Shown here: positions 44,860 to 56,400 of the stretch, piece by piece
Position numbering within the stretch: position 1 is the stretch's first letter
Layout: every line of letters starts with the position of its first letter
Origin: Phlebotomus papatasi
Lineage: Eukaryota > Arthropoda > Insecta > Diptera > Psychodidae
Reading direction: 5' to 3'
Length of the DNA stretch: 64,000 bases
NCBI RefSeq assembly: GCF_024763615.1
Contig: NC_077224.1
Coordinates: forward strand, 81,540,712 to 81,604,711
Notes under the pieces: generated by a model
Databases searched by the model: none
Seen by the model: only the letters and a program-made list of their open reading frames with translations
What the model was told of the DNA's origin: nothing
Made by a program: the position numbers and the translations under genes

Positions 44860-45430
44860 GGTCAGGAAAAAAAATCGAAATGATCAGTAAAAAATAAAAA
44901 AAAAATGGTCAGTAAAAAGTGAAACATAGTCAGCAAAAAAATAAAAAAAATGATCAGCAAAAAATATAACATGATCAGTAAAAAATAAAAGATGATCAGT
45001 AAAAAATAAAAAGTGGTCAGTAAGAAATTAAAAATGAGCCGCAAAAATATTCAATTTGGTAACTAAAAAAATTAAAAATTAGTACTAAAAAATAAAAATT
45101 TGTCAAATTAAAAATTGGCTTTTTATTTTTTAGTTCTTCTTTTTAATTTTTTTCTGACCAATTTTTTTTTTACTGCTCATTTTCAATTTTTACTGACCAT
45201 ATTTTCTTACCTTTTTTTAATTTTTTGCTGATTACTTTTTAATTTTTTACTGATCAACTCGAATAATTTTATTGATCGATTCGAAGTTTTAACTGACCAA
45301 ATTTAACTTTTTACTGAACAAATTTTACTTTTTACTGACAAAATTGAATATTTTTACTGATCATTTCGAATTATTTGCTGATCAAAATTCTTTTGCTTAC
45401 CACTTTTAACTTTTTATTGGTCATTTATTT
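44860..45430. repeat. Inverted minisatellite: GTCAGTAAAAA arm and its complement
   Basis: 44860-45060 repeats (a/g)(t/-)g(a/g)tcag(t/c)aaaaaataaaa about every 20 bp. From about 45120 to 45430 the complement repeats as tttttactga(c/t)ca about every 20-25 bp. The arms meet near 45100-45120. A transcript would form a long imperfect hairpin. A shorter, related inverted pair occurs at 55.14-55.35 kb. The open frame through the left arm (on the - strand) is a low-complexity by-product. Confidence 0.9.
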
Positions 45431-45613
45431 TTTCCCATTTTTTTTAACATAATCTTGAAAAATTCTCCAAATAAAACGTTATAGAACAAAAATTCTTATA
45501 AAATCACTCTATAGTACTTTTGGTTCTGTTACTGACTGTCTACTAAAAGTAAAGTGATGCACTCTTAAGAGGATTACGAACTTCTACAGGAATTTCAACT
45601 CAAAATTCTCATT
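45431..45613. other. No gene seen
   Basis: AT-rich spacer. Confidence 0.5.
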
Positions 45614-45730
45614 ATAGGGTGGAGTAACCACTTATTGCCATGTTTAAGAAAAAGAGGAATTAATATTATTATAACTTTTATTACAAGATTATTCAAATTT
45701 AACACAAAACTACTAGGTGACACGGATTTT
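45614..45730 (+). mobile_element. MITE-v, partial copy (left end)
   Basis: tatagggtggagtaaccact followed by ttaagaaaaagaggaattaa and a (a/t)tttaacacaaaactac block match 15.03-15.14 kb. The right half was not found. Confidence 0.7.
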
Positions 45731-45829
45731 GGCATAGATTCTTATAGGATATAGATCAAAATGTGTGTCTTTTTATCTGTTATTGGGAAAAAACTCAACG
45801 GTATTTTGTATAGGGAAGAGTAGGGCAGT

Positions 45830-45977
45830 TTAACCCTTTAAGGACGAGGAGGTCAAAAATCGAGGTTCAGAAAAAATCATTTTTTCTAACTCTTTAGAGC
45901 AAAATACAGCTTCAGAAGGCCGTGGGAAAAATTTCATTTTTGGGTCGCGGGTGACCCAATCGTCCTTAAAGAGTTAA
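45830..45977. mobile_element. piggyBac-like MITE
   Basis: TTAA-ccctttaaggacgag on the left and cgtccttaaagag-TTAA on the right give 13-bp inverted repeats flanked by the TTAA target typical of piggyBac elements, with a CCCTTT/CTCTTT start. The 140-bp interior includes ttgggtcgcgggtgacccaa, itself a palindrome. Non-coding. It may sit inside another element starting tagggaagagtagggcag at 45811. Confidence 0.75.
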
Positions 45978-47561
45978 AGTGAGAGTGATTTCAATTACTG
46001 CATATTTTTCGTATTTCTTTGAAATTCATAGAATAAAACTAAAATAAATAAAGATAAAATAAAGATGATAAAATTATCAAAATATAGCAATTAGAAACAG
46101 TACAAGTTTTCGGTCTTATAAAAAAACAAATATGTTAAGTCTCTATTAAAATTCTGGTTCATTTATATTTTGTTTAATAGTAAGCAAATAATCTTAAAAT
46201 ACTAATTGAAATTCACTTTTCTGACTCAAGTTCTAAATAAATGCAAATACTTAAAGACTGACACATTTTTTTGTCTGAAATTGCCCCCTGTTGATAAGGC
46301 TTAACGCATTTTGCCATTCAGGGAAAATCATCTTCCTCACAATAAATCAATGCAATTAAAGCACAACATAAAATGTGATTAAATGGTATGATTATGAAAG
46401 AATCACGCCCGAAGATTTTGAATATTTGAACTTAACCGCCCTCCTCTTTGTCAGTTAAAAAAGCAATTAAAGTCTGGGAAAAACTTTCATTGTCAGTGCC
46501 ATGGAGCGCGTAGACAAAAATAGTTAAAACAAACAGGAAGAAATGGCATAAGATGCTCACCATTTCAATTGAAAGAAAACATAATTTGCATAAATTATGA
46601 TTTTTTCTCCATTCTGTGCGACTTCTGTGGGAAGAAGTATGAGGGAGGCTTATTGTTTGTGGGCAAAAGTTATGCAAGTTGTGATCGCGATCGAGGTGAA
46701 GGTTAAACCATTTTATATTGCCGCACTATTTTCTTTTTCAACACTTTTTCGTACATTTTTTTCCTTTCTCCGGCTCTGCCCATTTAATAATTGTGAGATT
46801 AGATGAATTGATAGAAAAGAGGGGACGACCAGACAGATACAGCAAAGCCATTGTGAGATTTTTACCTATTAATTACTCTGCAGATTATCAATTTTTGGTG
46901 TGCCATTTGGTCGATTTCGAATCTGTTTCTCTTTTCATCAATTTTACCTTCTTGACCGTCTTATAGTTTTTTTTTCAACTGGTTAATAACACTCGACCCA
47001 GACATTTTGTGACCAAAAGAAACGAAATACAGCAGCATGTTTGGAGTAGTTCATCGACTTTTCATATCACATCCTTCCTGTCCTTTGTCTCCCTATTCGT
47101 ATAGGGTCGAACTCATTCTCTCCATTGATTTTTATTACCAAACAAAATGATCAAAAAGACACTTATACACTTATTAAAGAGAAGAATCTTCGAGAAGACA
47201 CTCAGAATCAAACTGCCGAGTAAATCATTCAGTCGAATATAGTTGTATTTGCATAAAGGTTTCTCACATGAATTATATCTTTAAGGCGCAAAATCGTTCT
47301 TTTATCGTTAATCGTTCTTTTAAAAAAAAAGCCCGCGAATTCACTACAGTGGCACAGAAAAATAGCATAGCCACAGGAAATTTCTTTGTAATAGGTTACA
47401 GAAATGCCGCTATATATGCAAAATATTTTCAGCACCGATTTTTCGGCTTCTTTTGACCACTAAGGGCTCATAAGAAAAGTATTTCAAATTGACAGCGTAA
47501 AAAAATTGCAAACATTTATATTAGGGGCAATTCAAAAATTATTTTATAAATAAAGTCCCAG
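45978..47561. other. AT-rich DNA, then a unique island at 46.4-47.1 kb
   Basis: 46.40-47.10 kb is repeat-poor and GC-richer. Apart from the small signal-peptide-like frame listed separately, no gene was recognised. 47.1-47.56 kb has short frames only. Confidence 0.45.
46432..46563 (-). CDS. Candidate small secreted peptide (low confidence)
   Basis: A 43-codon frame opens with ATG at 46563 in a fair context (A at -3) and reads MVSILCHFFLFVLTIFVYAL, then a hydrophilic tail ending DKEEGG and a stop. A basic-free but strongly hydrophobic leader followed by a polar segment looks like a signal peptide with a cleavage site after about residue 22. The ATG is immediately followed by GTGAG, which could instead be a splice donor. 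No homologue is recognised. Chance in AT-rich DNA is a serious alternative. Confidence 0.2.
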   Translation of the reverse strand: MVSILCHFFLFVLTIFVYALHGTDNESFSQTLIAFLTDKEEGG

Positions 47562-47780
47562 TAGGGTAAAATGATACAATTTGGACATAGTGTTACAAGT
47601 TGGACAATTCGCCGATACAAGTTGAACAGGGATTTTTTCTTAATAAATATAGTACAAAATTTGTTTTTAAGCACAAGGAACCAAATTATAAAACTAAAGG
47701 ATTAAAAATATACAAATAAAAATGAAGTACTAAATTTATCAAGAAAAAAAGCCCTGTCCAAATTGTACCACTATACCCTA
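47562..47780. mobile_element. MITE-a, copy in reverse orientation
   Basis: tagggtaaaatgatacaatt to gtccaaattgtaccactata-cccta. The central fold and the ttggacaattcgccgatac block match other copies. About 219 bp. Confidence 0.9.
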
Positions 47781-48826
47781 GTAGGCGATTCATATCAAAT
47801 TCTTTCAATCCGTTTTCACTTAAGCCGGAACTCCCTGTACCATATTGTCCTTGTTTAGGTTACCGGTACATTAAGAGAAAAGAATATTCTTCTATATCTT
47901 CAATACGATTGAATACATTTCATTTAAACCCAAATAGGGGCAGTGATCAGCTTCCGTACACATAACATTTAAATATCCCACCCAACACAATAAAGACTTA
48001 GTAAGTACTAAATAAATTCTTAACTCAATGGCTTAATTTTAGGGAATTTTAGAAAGATTTAATAACTTAAAAACTAATGATAATGAGACGAATATCAGTG
48101 CATTATTGTTGCAAATAGCGAAAATAAAGTAGCATAGGTCAGCCTTAACGCCAAGTATTTATTTAAGGTCTTTGCAAAAGTTCTTAATGAAGTAATTTGA
48201 AGTTTGAATTTGGGATAATAAACTATATTTCACTGAACACTTAACTAACATTGCTAAAAATAAAAGGGTCAAATTGATACTTTTCGGAAAAAAAGATTAT
48301 TTGATCCTTTGAACGGATCACTAATGTCTCTTGAAATTTTTTGTAAAAATATCTCAAGGGAAGTAATTCTTTAGGAGTGAACAGTGTGCGGCAATCGGCA
48401 GATCGGCGCCGATTTATAGCCAAAAATTTACACATCGAGACTTCAGTGAGAGATGACAGGTACAGTTTTCTACTCCTTGAGTAAACGGTCAAATTTTCAA
48501 GTGTTACTTATAAAATACTCAACAGATAATACAATGGATTGAATAAATAAATTGTAATTAAATGAAAAAATTTCAATACCGAAATGCTGTTCAGTTTGCT
48601 ATTTTTTTTTTTTTTTTGAAAGATATATCCCACTTCTGAAATTTTTAGTAAGATACTTCAATGTTGTTTACCATTTAGATGTAGTTTCAAAATTGTCTAA
48701 TGCATAATAAAATTAATTTTACCTCTCCTTAGAAACTTCCTAAATTTTTTTGGGTCACTCTAAGTTTGGACAGAGTCAATGAAACATTTCTGAGCACAAC
48801 TCTGAAAATATCCTAATGATAAATTT
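47781..48826. other. Repeat t copy 2 and AT-rich DNA
   Basis: 47985-48205 is the reverse-oriented copy of repeat t (taaattcttaactcaatggc, gcaaatagcgaaaat and taaggtctttgcaaaa correspond to 3.48-3.64 kb). 48395-48415 has ggcagatcggcgccgattta, related to 22.76 kb. No gene was seen. Confidence 0.5.
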
Positions 48827-50491
48827 GTGTCGGTGTACTTTGACGTGGGAGGTGCTATTCTCAACCTACGTATCTGGAAGGAATCTCATAGTAGAAAATT
48901 AATAAATTATGCACATCATTCATGGCGTGTTCATCATATTGAGTGCATTTTGAGGGTTGATATCGCACTGAGAATCTTGCGGAAAGTCACCGAAAATGGC
49001 AAAGTGCATTCGGACATGTCTTTTTGATATTTCTGCCCAGGAGAGACAGACCGAGAAAATCCATAAGTTTCTGCCTCTCTTCATCGTGTCATTTTATGGG
49101 ACGAATTCCATATGGAAGAGTATTGATTAAAATTTCTCCTCTCGTATGAGAGTTGTCAATTGATGGGTGATATGCGACGGGCGGGCAGTAAAGGTAGATG
49201 ACGAGAGAGAGGCAAAAATCATATAATAAATTATAATATGAAAGACTGGAACGCCATTAACATTCTCGCGGGCACCGTTAGCCTCTTGGATGGAAGATCC
49301 AATCAATTGAAATTTCTCCAGCAGCACGCACCGGAGAGACTGACTTCCTCGAGTCGTGGTCAGTGGTTCCCTACCTCTGCCACCTCGTGGAACTCACTTG
49401 GTGCATTGTGGCACATCACACCGATATATGGCATAAGAGCGTTTGTCTTCTTCTTCGATTTATGATTGGGAAATGTCACCTGAGGAATTGGTAATCAGTC
49501 GGAGGAGGTCATCAATATCCCACCATTGGACTTTCGTCTCAAAAAGAGATTTACCGAGTGGCGCAATAAGCCATCGACATTTTCTTCTTTCATCGCCAAC
49601 ATCCAGAGTTGATTGCAAATCATTTTTCTAGATTTTTAATTTCTTTTTAGTTAATTTTTAATCTTGCATATCGACTATAAGCACACTTGAATTTAAAAAT
49701 AAATTTAAAAGAAAAATGCAAAAGGATCATAAACTGCTTGCGGTTAAAAAGAGAGCAGTAAGGTCGAAGGAATACCCTTCTGCAGTTTAAGAACTCGCGT
49801 CAGGCAAGCGCCTGGCAAGTTGGCTTTTTATATGGAGCTATTTGAAGCCAATTCCTAAATTGATCTCGGACTTAGTTCACAGTGCTCCAAGAAAAAAATT
49901 TATTTAAACAAAAATTTAGTATATTTATCCCTCTATACGGAAAGGTATCTTATAATACGGAAAAACTTCTCACTTTTTAAATATTTAGCATAACGATCAC
50001 GAGTGCAGAAAAATTCCCTTACGCATTTGTCAGGGCCTATTGGAACCCTATTTTGTGGCATTTGGGTTAAGAAATTTGAACGCCTATCCTTATAGGAAAA
50101 GATAGACTAATGAAAGACATCATATTATTTGCATTTTATTATACATTAAATAAATTTCAATATTCTGAAGATATTCCCAAAAAATGTTACCTGTCGAAAA
50201 GATGTCCCTTCGACCGTATATACAATCCGGCTTTTTTCGAATTTGTCACCGACCTGGAGTTTAAACGGTAAGAGATATCAATAAAAAGATGTTATCCCCA
50301 AAAGTTTCTTTTTTTCATTTTTCTTCTCACTCCATTTCATATCCTACAAATCCATGTTTTTTCGTTTATTTAGAAAACTAATCCTCAAACCCTTTTATTT
50401 CATTTTTCTTCTTTTATTTTATTTATTTCATCATATGCCTAATATTTATTTTAAATATTTTAGACAAAGCCATGCAAGCTTTTCGTCTATA
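48827..50491. other. Unique island at 48.8-49.65 kb, no gene recognised
   Basis: 48.8-49.65 kb is repeat-poor, moderately GC-rich and open for 60-75 codons in several frames without a domain. 50.22-50.29 kb (gtttaaacggtaagagatat) is the end of an s-type repeat. The remainder is AT-rich. Confidence 0.45.
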
Positions 50492-51221
50492 TACAGTGGC
50501 GGCCAAAATAATAGAATCACATTGCAAAGCTTATATTTTTTTTAACTTTTCTGTTTTTCCCAATTTCTTGATATTAATTCTGAAGCAGAAATCTTCATAT
50601 TCTTAGAATCGTAGAATAAGGGTTGTTTTAACGACTAGAAGTCTCTATTTTACACAGAATACATCAATAGTGAAGTTCAATTTGGCCAAAAAATTGGAAA
50701 ACTGTCATTTATATTTTCTGAATATGGCGTTATTTAAACTTATTCGATCACTGAGAAAAAAGCGCGTGCGATTAACTTTTTTCCTCGTAACTTTAACACT
50801 TTTTATGTGTAAAAATATATCTACATTTTTAAAGTTAATTTTACACCTTTAAGTGTAAAATTCACATGAAAAAGGGTAACTTTAACCCATAATACACCTA
50901 AAATGCATAATATTTACATCGATTTAGGATCAATAGTGCAGGGTAAAATAAACATTTCCGGAATATTATTTTAACATTTTCGGATTTCTCTCAGTCAGTG
51001 ATCCATAGATCTCATTCAAACAAAATTTCACTATTGATGTATTCTGTAAAAAAAAATAGAGACCTCTAGCAGCTAAAACAATACTTAGTTGACGTAAGAT
51101 AATTATTTTAAACATCTCTATATCAAAATTATTTCAACGAATTGGAATAAACAAAAATGCTAAAGGTAAAAAATAGTGGTCTTTGTGGAGCTGATTTTAT
51201 TATTTTGGCCGCCACTGTATA
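50492..51221 (-). mobile_element. Tc1/mariner-type MITE-d, copy 2, with MITE-e nested inside
   Basis: TA-cagtggcggccaaaataata and tattattttggccgccactg-TA are perfect inverted ends with a TA duplication. It is oriented opposite to copy 1 (21.8 kb) and interrupted at 50749-51000 by a MITE-e. Non-coding. Confidence 0.9.
50749..51000. mobile_element. MITE-e, copy 3
   Basis: cactgagaaaaaagcgcgtg to gatttctctcagtcagtg. It splits the site that in MITE-d copy 1 reads (complement) ttcgatccatag, so the empty site is known. The duplicated bases at the junction are at/atc (2-3 bp). Confidence 0.85.
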
Positions 51222-51900
51222 TGTTCATGACCAAGGGGTGAATAAATGGCTCTCAGAGTGAACCGTGAGCGGCGATCGGCAGAATTGCCCAACATGGAGC
51301 TAAAAATTGACATATCGGCACGGGTCCCGGTCAAAATCCCGAAAGCCAAAATCCCGAAAGCCAAAATCCCGAAAGGACCAAAATCCCGAATTCTTAAAAG
51401 TGTTATAGCTACTCCCACGATTGTACCCGCGCTTGCTGGAGGCAAAGGGAAATCTTCTGTGCTTGGGAAAGTATTCTAGACATTTTCCTCCATATAATTT
51501 CATTCCTATCAGGATTTTGAACATTCGGGATTTTGGCTTTCGGGATTTTGGCTTTCGGGATTTTGGCCTTTTCGGGATTTTGGCGTTCGGGATTTTGGCT
51601 TTCGGGATTTTGGCTTTCGGGATTTTGGCTGCCACCGATCGGCACAATTTGTCCAGAAAACAATATATCGGCATATTACTCCGCAAAAATCGGCAGATCG
51701 TCACGATTTTAGCGAAGACTCGGCAGATTTAAATGTCAGTTTGTTTTTATGAAGAATAGCGTTCGTTTAAATTCATGTCGCGGAAGTTCTTTCTAATTGG
51801 CATACCGGCACGAGATCGACAAATCCGTGCGAAATCAGCAAATCGGCATAATTTTTACAAAAGATCGGTACTCGAATGAACCGTGAGCGGCACCGTTATG
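51222..51900. repeat. Inverted GATTTTGG minisatellite inside a larger repeat
   Basis: 51331-51392 is an array of (c)ccgaaagccaaaat, a 15-bp unit. 51512-51630 is the same unit in reverse (gggattttggctttc). They are separated by about 120 bp of unique sequence. Outside them, gaaccgtgagcggc occurs as a direct repeat at 51261 and 51878, together with several atcggca words (51640-51870). The 15-bp period keeps Lys/Pro/Ala- or Phe/Gly/Ile-rich frames open. These are not taken as genes. Confidence 0.85.
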
Positions 51901-52142
51901 TACCTCTTGTTCATGACTGAAAATTTTCGACATAGAATTTTTGAAGATCAAAATTTAAGCGCTGGAGAGGGCTCATTTTTCTGCATATTTCCCTTAATTT
52001 GGCTTTTTAGAAACGTTTTGAAAAATCCAATTCGGCTTCATCGGTTTAAATTGGTAATTAATCGGTAAAGTACTCTTAAGATTAATTTTTCTTTAATATT
52101 TTATTTGATCGAATGTTTATTTCCGAGTTAGTAGTCAAACGG
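51901..52142. repeat. s-repeat fragment and spacer
   Basis: 52005-52090 (tcatcggtttaaattggtaa, taatcggtaaagtactctta) is a reverse-oriented fragment of repeat s. No gene was seen. Confidence 0.5.
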
Positions 52143-52225
52143 TAAGGGCCTTGACAGACTTGAGGATTTGGCCGAGAGACGGCTAATTCCGTAATTTTCC
52201 ACTAAGTCGTCTCTCGAAGGAGTCA
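52143..52225. mobile_element. MITE-j, internally deleted copy
   Basis: taagggccttgacagacttg-aggatttggccgagagacgg and ccactaagtcgtctctcgaa are j arms that lie closer together than in other copies, and the right terminus is incomplete. Confidence 0.7.
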
Positions 52226-52250
52226 AAATTAATTCAAAATCGAGGGATTA

Positions 52251-52425
52251 TAAGGTAAAGTACCCTTAAGTCGACCAGTCCCTCAACTCTACCGGTAGAG
52301 TTATTTAATAAATTTATTTGTATTTGCTATAATATTAATTTGCTATAATTTTGACCACAAAATATTCAAAAATTGACCACCGTTCGAGTCGAGGAACCGG
52401 TCGACTTTAGGGCATTGTACCTTAC
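52251..52425. mobile_element. MITE-b, copy 2
   Basis: taaggtaaagtacccttaag-tcgaccag and ccggtcgactttagggcatt-gtacctta are inverted ends. About 175 bp. It matches the element nested at 24.15 kb, including the ctctaccggtagagttattt block. Confidence 0.85.
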
Positions 52426-54613
52426 AGCTCCCTCAGTGAAGTTCGAGCAGTAATAAAAACGATTTTACTGTAAATCAAGCTTTAATACAGAAAAACGGTT
52501 TTCAATAAAACTGTTTTGATTCTAAAGCAGAAATTGCTGTATCAATCTGCCCTATTCTCCCCTAAGAAAAAAACAGGAGTTGATTTATCTTTAATCTATT
52601 CTTGATACCTCTCTGACTTCCATCTCTTCTTCTGGGCGGCGAATGCTTTGGTGCTTTGTTGATCATTTGAGATGAAGATCTCATTTCTAAGAGATCTCAT
52701 CCCACCTTCTGACCACTCTGAAGGTTCTGGAGATGATGGAGGCAACAGCAGTAGCAAAAAAGTGACACCAGCAGCCGATAGAGAGAGTGTGAGGGAGCCT
52801 CCAACTATGCGAGAATCATTCGCTGTGAATATCAATGAAGCAATGGAGCAGGGAGTGAATTGGAATCACGATCTTCTGGTTTTCTCCTCTTTTGCATCAC
52901 CAAAAGCTTGACAATAAGTCCACATAAAGTATCTTGAAATTTATTATGTGATGGAATTCACGATTTCGTATGCTCATCACTCCGATGTAACAAAATTGGA
53001 TGGAAAATGTTTGTGATGATGGTGCGGGAAATGCCAGGGGGACGGACAATCAACTGAGCTGGACATTGAATTTCTTCACATGAGATTTGTCCGTCACAGA
53101 GAGACACTTGGCGTGCCCCGGAGAGAAACATATAAAATGAATTGAGAGATAATCAAATCAATTCATTGGACTTTTGTGTTTAATGCAAATGACTTTTTCA
53201 CTTCATCTTTTTACTGCTTCATTGTCCTCCCTCCCGAAGAAGAACACAACAAATGAATTTAACCATTAAAGCATTTAAACTTATTTGGGCAGACACTTTA
53301 AATACCTTCTTGGCATCATTTGGTGAATATGTTTCTGAAATCATTTATTGGAGAAGACTTTTAAGTACTGTTTCCATATTATTTCATAAAACACGGTTGT
53401 ATACGAAAATGCCGAGGAATTATTCCTAAAAACCTTTTTTTTCAAGGTCAAAGGTTAAAAAGGCACTAGATGGTCTATTTCTCAACCTAATGGGGCCGTG
53501 TTAGGATTTTTTGGAAAGGTCTTGGAATTTTTGACAAGCTTAAACAGATTTCAATCGGATACAAACCGGTACTGAACCGATCATGAACCGATAACTAATT
53601 TTTATCAAATCAATCTCATTACTTCCAAGCCATTTTGGGCTAGCTTTTAAGTTGTTTATGATTTGGTTCAAATGATCTGTTGTCAACATTGTCAACAACG
53701 CAATAACATTCGAGTGAACAATTGTAAACAAAAGTTTTGTTAAATCGACATAACTAAATTACAAAAAACAAATTTTCTTATCGAAAAGGTTTTTTTCCTA
53801 TTCGAAATTTTTTGGTACATTGTCTACAGAATGTCGAGCAACTGATTGTCTACGGTGCCTACGTAGTCAATGGCCCAACGCTGTGGATGAAGAGAGAATG
53901 TGAGATGATGGGGCGGAGTCTGAGCAGTAAATGAAGCCGAGCACTTTGGAATGTTTCCAATCAGACGAATAAGATTGTCATCCCAGGATGAAGCAACAAA
54001 ATGAAGGCAAGTCGCTTTCCAACATCTTCGATTGCAGAAATTGATGAGGTGAAAAGTGTCTGACCAAATCGAGAGCGACCTTCTCCTGTCTTCTCGGTTG
54101 ACCATGAAGAAATCGCATGTTGCAATTGATGTCAACTGGAATTGCAAATTGATCCACCTTCGAGACTCTTTCTCCATCCACAATTTCTACGCCGAGATGC
54201 GCAATTTCTTCTCGCATCGGACGACCAAATGGAAAATTGCTGCAAGAAGGCAACTCATCAATTTTCCCGATAAAATTACTACCTTCTCTATGGCGTCTGT
54301 CGGATGGAGAAATGTTATTAGCATCGATGACAACGGTCAGTGATGCATTTCACTTCTGCAGATAATTATTGCAACGTCTTTCGGCTGCTTCTGCACGGTC
54401 TCAAAGGTTTCCCTGCCTCATTCGCCAGTTCAGATCATTTGAGAGATTCACTACAATGTGATCAAAAGAGGTCAATATCAATTCATTCGAGATATTTCCA
54501 TTAATACGATAGCAATAACCTTTAAATTAAAAAAAAATACATTAAAATTTCAAAAATTGTTTTAAATAAAATTTGAAGAGAAGAACAACTATAATTTTTT
54601 TAAATTTATCATA
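52426..54613. other. Unique islands at 52.6-53.3 and 53.8-54.45 kb, no gene recognised
   Basis: 52.60-53.26 kb has overlapping 79-codon frames on both strands, with an aacagcagtagcaa / accagcagccgat run. 53.82-54.35 kb has overlapping frames of 119 and 91 codons (-) and 95 codons (+). None has a domain I recognise. 53.45-53.60 kb is an s-type fragment (gatcatgaaccgataac). Open frames on both strands argue for composition rather than coding. Confidence 0.4.
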
Positions 54614-54855
54614 TTATGCCTCTGTCACACCTTTTAGATCAGTAAAATTTCACGAAAGCAAAATTCGTGTTCTTTATTTTTCAAAAGATTTGAGAATGGG
54701 GCTGAATTAAATTTAATTTAGTGTGATGTTCAAAAGAAGAAGAAAGAGTGCGAAAGACTAGGATAGACATTATGCAGTAACTTTGCTAAAGAAAAGGTTG
54801 TGAATTTCGATTTTATGAAGTTTTCCTAACCTAAAAGTTATGCCGGAGCCATTAG
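54614..54855. mobile_element. MITE-c, copy
   Basis: ttatgcctctgtcacacctt to ctaaaagttatgccggagcc-atta. The gttcaaaagaagaagaaaga centre and the gatcagtaaaatttcac arm match the family. About 242 bp. Confidence 0.85.
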
Positions 54856-55139
54856 CTGAAAACCACATAAAAATTCCGGTGTAATTTTATTAAAGATTGA
54901 ATCTGTTGCCGAAAGAAATTGCGCTTAATTAGTTTATTATTATTTTTTAATTATTTGAAGGATCGTTGAACCAAGAATAAGGTGCTAGTAAATAACAGAG
55001 AAACTTTGTAAATTTTTAACTGATTAAAAACCACAACAGATTTAGAAAAAACAAAATCTTTGTAATAACAAAACTAAAATCGAGGTTAAAAAATATTTTT
55101 TTACCCACATAAATATGTTTAATCTTATCTTAAGATGGC
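54856..55139. other. AT-rich DNA, no gene seen
   Basis: Only short frames are present. Confidence 0.55.
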
Positions 55140-55350
55140 ATTGTATAAATAAGCAGTAAAAGGTTAAAATTGAGCAGTAATAAAATATTTAAAACAGTGT
55201 TATTATCGTGCAAATTTTGACAAAGGGGAAATAAAAAGCTTTTCATTTTCATTTTCAATTAGAGCCATTTTTGTAAAGATTTACCTTTTTCACTGACCAA
55301 AATTAGATATTTTACAGCTATCTTTTTCGTTTTTACTGCCTATTTTGAAT
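55140..55350. repeat. Short inverted minisatellite related to 44.9-45.4 kb
   Basis: aagcagtaaaaggttaaaat and gagcagtaataaaat lie on the left. tttttcactgaccaaaatta and tttttactgcctattttg lie on the right. The arms are the same GCAGTAAAA / TTTTACTG(A/C)C units as at 44.9-45.4 kb, with only two to three units per arm. Confidence 0.6.
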
Positions 55351-55959
55351 TTTTTAAAGTTCGTTTTTATTTTACCTTTTAAGATGCAGTGATTAGGGAT
55401 TGCTTTTATTTCAATTTTATAAAATATAATAATAATAAATTTAATTTCAATTTTGGTAGTTAAAACACTGATAAAAACGAACAAAAGAACAGTTATTTTA
55501 AAGAAAAAAACAATTAAAAGATAACATCTTTTAATGACGAAAAACTATTTATAACCATTAACATTTTCTTCATTTCAATAAAAGATTTGAAAAGCAAACA
55601 AAAAAACAAAGAAATTTAAAAATAAAATTATAAAAATTGAAAAATTATCTACGTCCTGTTTCAATCTTATATTGGTATTTATTTTTGAATAACTGCCAAA
55701 ATTCCTATTTATTAAAATAAAATAAATTTATATAAATAAAATAATTTTTAGTATTTCCTAAGCGTTTTTATAATATTTTATTGGATATAAAATTAGCCTT
55801 GGCATAATATTGTAAAACTTTATCTGTATTTTAATTATAGTTAAGATTTAAGGGAATACGAGTAAGAACTTATCTTTTCCATGGAATATTGTCATATCTT
55901 CATTTTTAATTATCGGGATTTCTTATTTTACTGCTCGAATTCAAAAACAGAGCAGTATA
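55351..55959. other. Very AT-rich DNA, no gene seen
   Basis: Runs of A and T; no supported feature. Confidence 0.6.
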
Positions 55960-56400
55960 TACCATCCGCTTATTATTCAACGTCACCATCCTCGAGCTTA
56001 AACGGTAAGAGATATCATCTTCTGGTCTACGGCAACCCCATCATATAAATGGACTTTATCTGAGACGGTCGTTTTCCCTTTTCTAATCACCCATTCCCCC
56101 TCTATCTCTCCCAAATTTATAATTTTGGTTTTTTCTCAAAATTGGCCCAAGCTTTTTGAATGATTTTGTAATATGTTTTGGAGGTTCTGGACGGTTCTTG
56201 GACACCCGTCTGAAAACAATCGCCATTTCGAATTTTATAGAAGTTCAAAATTCAACTATACGCTGGATGACCTATTTTGCGACCCATTTGGTTAAATTTG
56301 GATATTTTTAGACAAGTCTCTAGAAATTTCCAACCCAACTGAATTGATCGTAATCAGTAATAAATCGGTTAAGTACCGGTTAACTTATATTTTTCGGAAA
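55960..56400 (-). repeat. Dispersed repeat s, reverse-oriented copy
   Basis: cgagcttaaacggtaagaga-tatcat, acccattccccctc, caaaattg(g)-, ggattt-tagacaagtc and aaatcggttaagtaccggtt correspond in reverse to 3.7-4.08 kb. It also shares its left boundary (gcttaaacggtaagagata) with 50.25 kb and 9.55 kb. Confidence 0.6.

Noticed and set aside
51300..51704. Open frames of about 80-134 codons with KIPKAKIPKAK-type repeats
   Set aside because: They are a by-product of the 15-bp minisatellite, which cannot create stops in phase. They are open on both strands.
53824..54343. Overlapping frames of 119, 91 and 95 codons
   Set aside because: Openness on both strands at once indicates composition rather than selection, and no family is recognisable.
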